Shown in pieces: positions 4,987 through 6,294 of a stretch of DNA of 6,294 nt. The DNA is taken from contig CAKUKT010000163.1 in assembly GCA_934663655.1 (NCBI GenBank), positions 1-6,294 on the forward strand, written 5' to 3'. Source of the DNA: an uncultured Victivallaceae bacterium. GTDB taxonomy: Bacteria; Verrucomicrobiota; Lentisphaeria; Victivallales; Victivallaceae. Numbering within the stretch: position 1 is the stretch's first letter; every line of letters begins with the position of its first letter. The notes beneath the pieces are model-generated. The model saw nothing but the letters and a program-made list of their open reading frames with translations. It was not told where the DNA came from and ran no database searches. A program made the position numbers and the translations under genes.

Positions 4987-6294
4987 GTGAAGCGACCGTC
5001 CTGGTTCCGGATGATTGCCGGCTTCAGATCGATCAGAAATGCGCGGACGGGGTACGCGATGATGAAGTTGTTGATGATATTGGTTTCGCTGGCCGTCGCA
5101 GTGCTTGTCGGTGCCTCTCCGGTCGGGGAGGAAGCCGATCCGCCGTTTCCCTTTGAGGCCCGACTGCTGGAAACCACTCCGGAATACCGGCTCTACCGCT
5201 GGAGTTTCCCTTCCCCTGAACCGCCGTCCTGGCCGGAAGCCGGGCAGGGGGTGGCCTATTATTATCAACCATCCGACTGGAAACCGGGGGATACTCCCCG
5301 TCCCGGGGTGGTCTGTTTGCACATTCTCGGCGGCGACGGCGAACTCACCCGGATGATTGCCTCCCATTTTGCCCGCAACGGCATTCCTGCGGTTATGCCG
5401 ATTTTTCCACTTTTCGGCGAACGGGTTCCGGCGGAGGGGCGGCGGGAGGTGCTCGCCTCACCCCGGGGCGCCCGGATACTTGGCGAGGGTTTTCGTGCCA
5501 TTCCTGTGGAGGTCAGGCGGGTGATCGATCTGTTTGAACGGCGTCCCGAAGTCAACTCCGGCAAAATCAATCTGATGGGAACCAGTCTCGGAGCGATCAT
5601 GGGGGTGCCGGTAGCCGGGCAGGACGAGCGAATTCAGAAGGCGGTATTTCTGCTCGGCGGCGGCAATTTGCGGAAGTTGCTGGAGAACGATACGCCGGAG
5701 ATCCAGCCGATGAAGTCGGCGATTGACCGGGCTTCGACGGCGGACCGGGAGTTTCTCTCCGGAGTTCTTGACTATATTGAACCCCTTAACAACGTCGAAC
5801 GACTTCGGCCGCTGGCCGCGGCCGGCCGAATCCGGATGATCAATGCCGGTGATGATGAAGTGGTGCCTCCTGCCCATTCCCGGGAACTGGCGGAGGCGAT
5901 CGGGTTGGGCGGGAAGGATTTCCGGTGGATACCCGGCCGCGGCCACTACACTGCGATTGCCGAACTTCCCGGGTTACTGGAGGAGATGACTGAATTTTTC
6001 CGGGACGAGAGCGTGCCCCGGCGGGAGTCTGGATTTGCTCCCGCCGATGCGGCGGCGATCCGGGCGTTTTTCGGCGGCTTGCAGAAAGTGCTGAACTGGG
6101 ATCCCGCCTCCGGGCGGCACATCCGGATTGCCGGCAACTGGAGCAGCACCACCGAACGGGGTGGACGCGCCTCTGGAACATTTGAATTGCTCAAAGGCGA
6201 GGGTGAACGCTTCCGGGTTGCTTTTTCGGGGCAGGGTTTGCCGGTACAGTTGCCGGGGGCCGGGTTGGCGATGGGGGATGACGGGCGGGTTTGG
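4987..6294 (+). CDS. Exported alpha/beta hydrolase, possibly fused to a LolA-like domain; 3' end outside window
   Basis: The frame is open to the right edge: 436 residues from GTG 4987, or 412 from ATG 5059. Residues 27-44 (KLLMILVSLAVAVLVGAS) form a signal peptide or anchor; with the GTG start it has a long basic n-region (KRPSWFR...RSIRNAR), while ATG 5059 would give a conventional one. The catalytic domain spans about 70-340. It shows a beta strand VVCLHILGG (108-116), nucleophile elbow GTSLG (198-202, Ser200), acid D290 in GDDEVVPP and His320 in GRGHYTAI, so the triad is complete. It resembles dienelactone-hydrolase or acetyl-esterase type enzymes; the substrate is unknown. After about 345 the sequence continues past the hydrolase fold, and ASGTFELLKGEGERFRV followed by GDDGRVW recalls LolA-like lipid-carrier folds. 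It starts 37 nt after the D123 gene, in the same operon, and probably acts in the periplasm. Confidence 0.85.
   Translation, partial: MKRPSWFRMIAGFRSIRNARTGYAMMKLLMILVSLAVAVLVGASPVGEEADPPFPFEARLLETTPEYRLYRWSFPSPEPPSWPEAGQGVAYYYQPSDWKPGDTPRPGVVCLHILGGDGELTRMIASHFARNGIPAVMPIFPLFGERVPAEGRREVLASPRGARILGEGFRAIPVEVRRVIDLFERRPEVNSGKINLMGTSLGAIMGVPVAGQDERIQKAVFLLGGGNLRKLLENDTPEIQPMKSAIDRASTADREFLSGVLDYIEPLNNVERLRPLAAAGRIRMINAGDDEVVPPAHSRELAEAIGLGGKDFRWIPGRGHYTAIAELPGLLEEMTEFFRDESVPRRESGFAPADAAAIRAFFGGLQKVLNWDPASGRHIRIAGNWSSTTERGGRASGTFELLKGEGERFRVAFSGQGLPVQLPGAGLAMGDDGRVW

Noticed and set aside
4959..5156. 65-codon frame starting at GTG 4959
   Set aside because: It overlaps the hydrolase start in another frame, has no signal or motif and ends within the hydrolase coding region.
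4113..5177. 354-codon open frame on the minus strand
   Set aside because: It is antisense to the D123 gene and flanks, with a low-complexity Arg/Pro/His composition and no motif.
1..6294. CRISPR array or insertion sequence
   Set aside because: No regularly spaced repeats, no transposase and no paired terminal inverted repeats were seen.

Overview
The window looks like chromosomal DNA of a Gram-negative bacterium. The evidence is an outer-membrane TolC-type lipoprotein, exported and membrane proteins, and good sigma70-type promoters. The main gene block is about 58-60% GC by eye. A Lentisphaerae/PVC-group host would fit the composition and gene mix, but this is a guess, not something the sequence proves.

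Left edge (1-490): the 3' end of an integrase-like gene, probably a large serine recombinase. It is visibly more AT-rich (about 42% GC in one counted line). Its last codons run antisense into the 3' half of a complete tRNA-Ala(GGC) gene on the minus strand (461-537). This is the usual layout of an integrated element (prophage or ICE) next to its tRNA target: the element lies to the left, mostly outside the window, and host DNA lies to the right. The tRNA has a near-consensus promoter at 552-580.

Middle (538-959): a 422-base intergenic region with no convincing protein gene. It holds the tRNA promoter, an A/T tract with a small hairpin, a stretch rich in CCGGA-type inverted repeats, a 12-bp palindrome and a strong extended -10 promoter for the rightward operon.

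Right (960-6294): five tightly packed plus-strand genes that probably form one operon. They are a TolC-family efflux lipoprotein with an Ala/Pro-rich tail, peptide deformylase (def), an unrecognised four-helix membrane protein, a bacterial member of the D123/CDC123 ATP-grasp-like family, and an exported alpha/beta hydrolase that runs off the window edge and seems to carry a second, LolA-like domain. Gaps are 12 nt, -4 nt (ATGA overlap), -20 nt and 37 nt. The operon mixes cell-envelope functions with a translation-linked enzyme (def). The D123 homologue is the most unusual member: the eukaryotic family acts in eIF2 assembly, and the bacterial role is not known to me.
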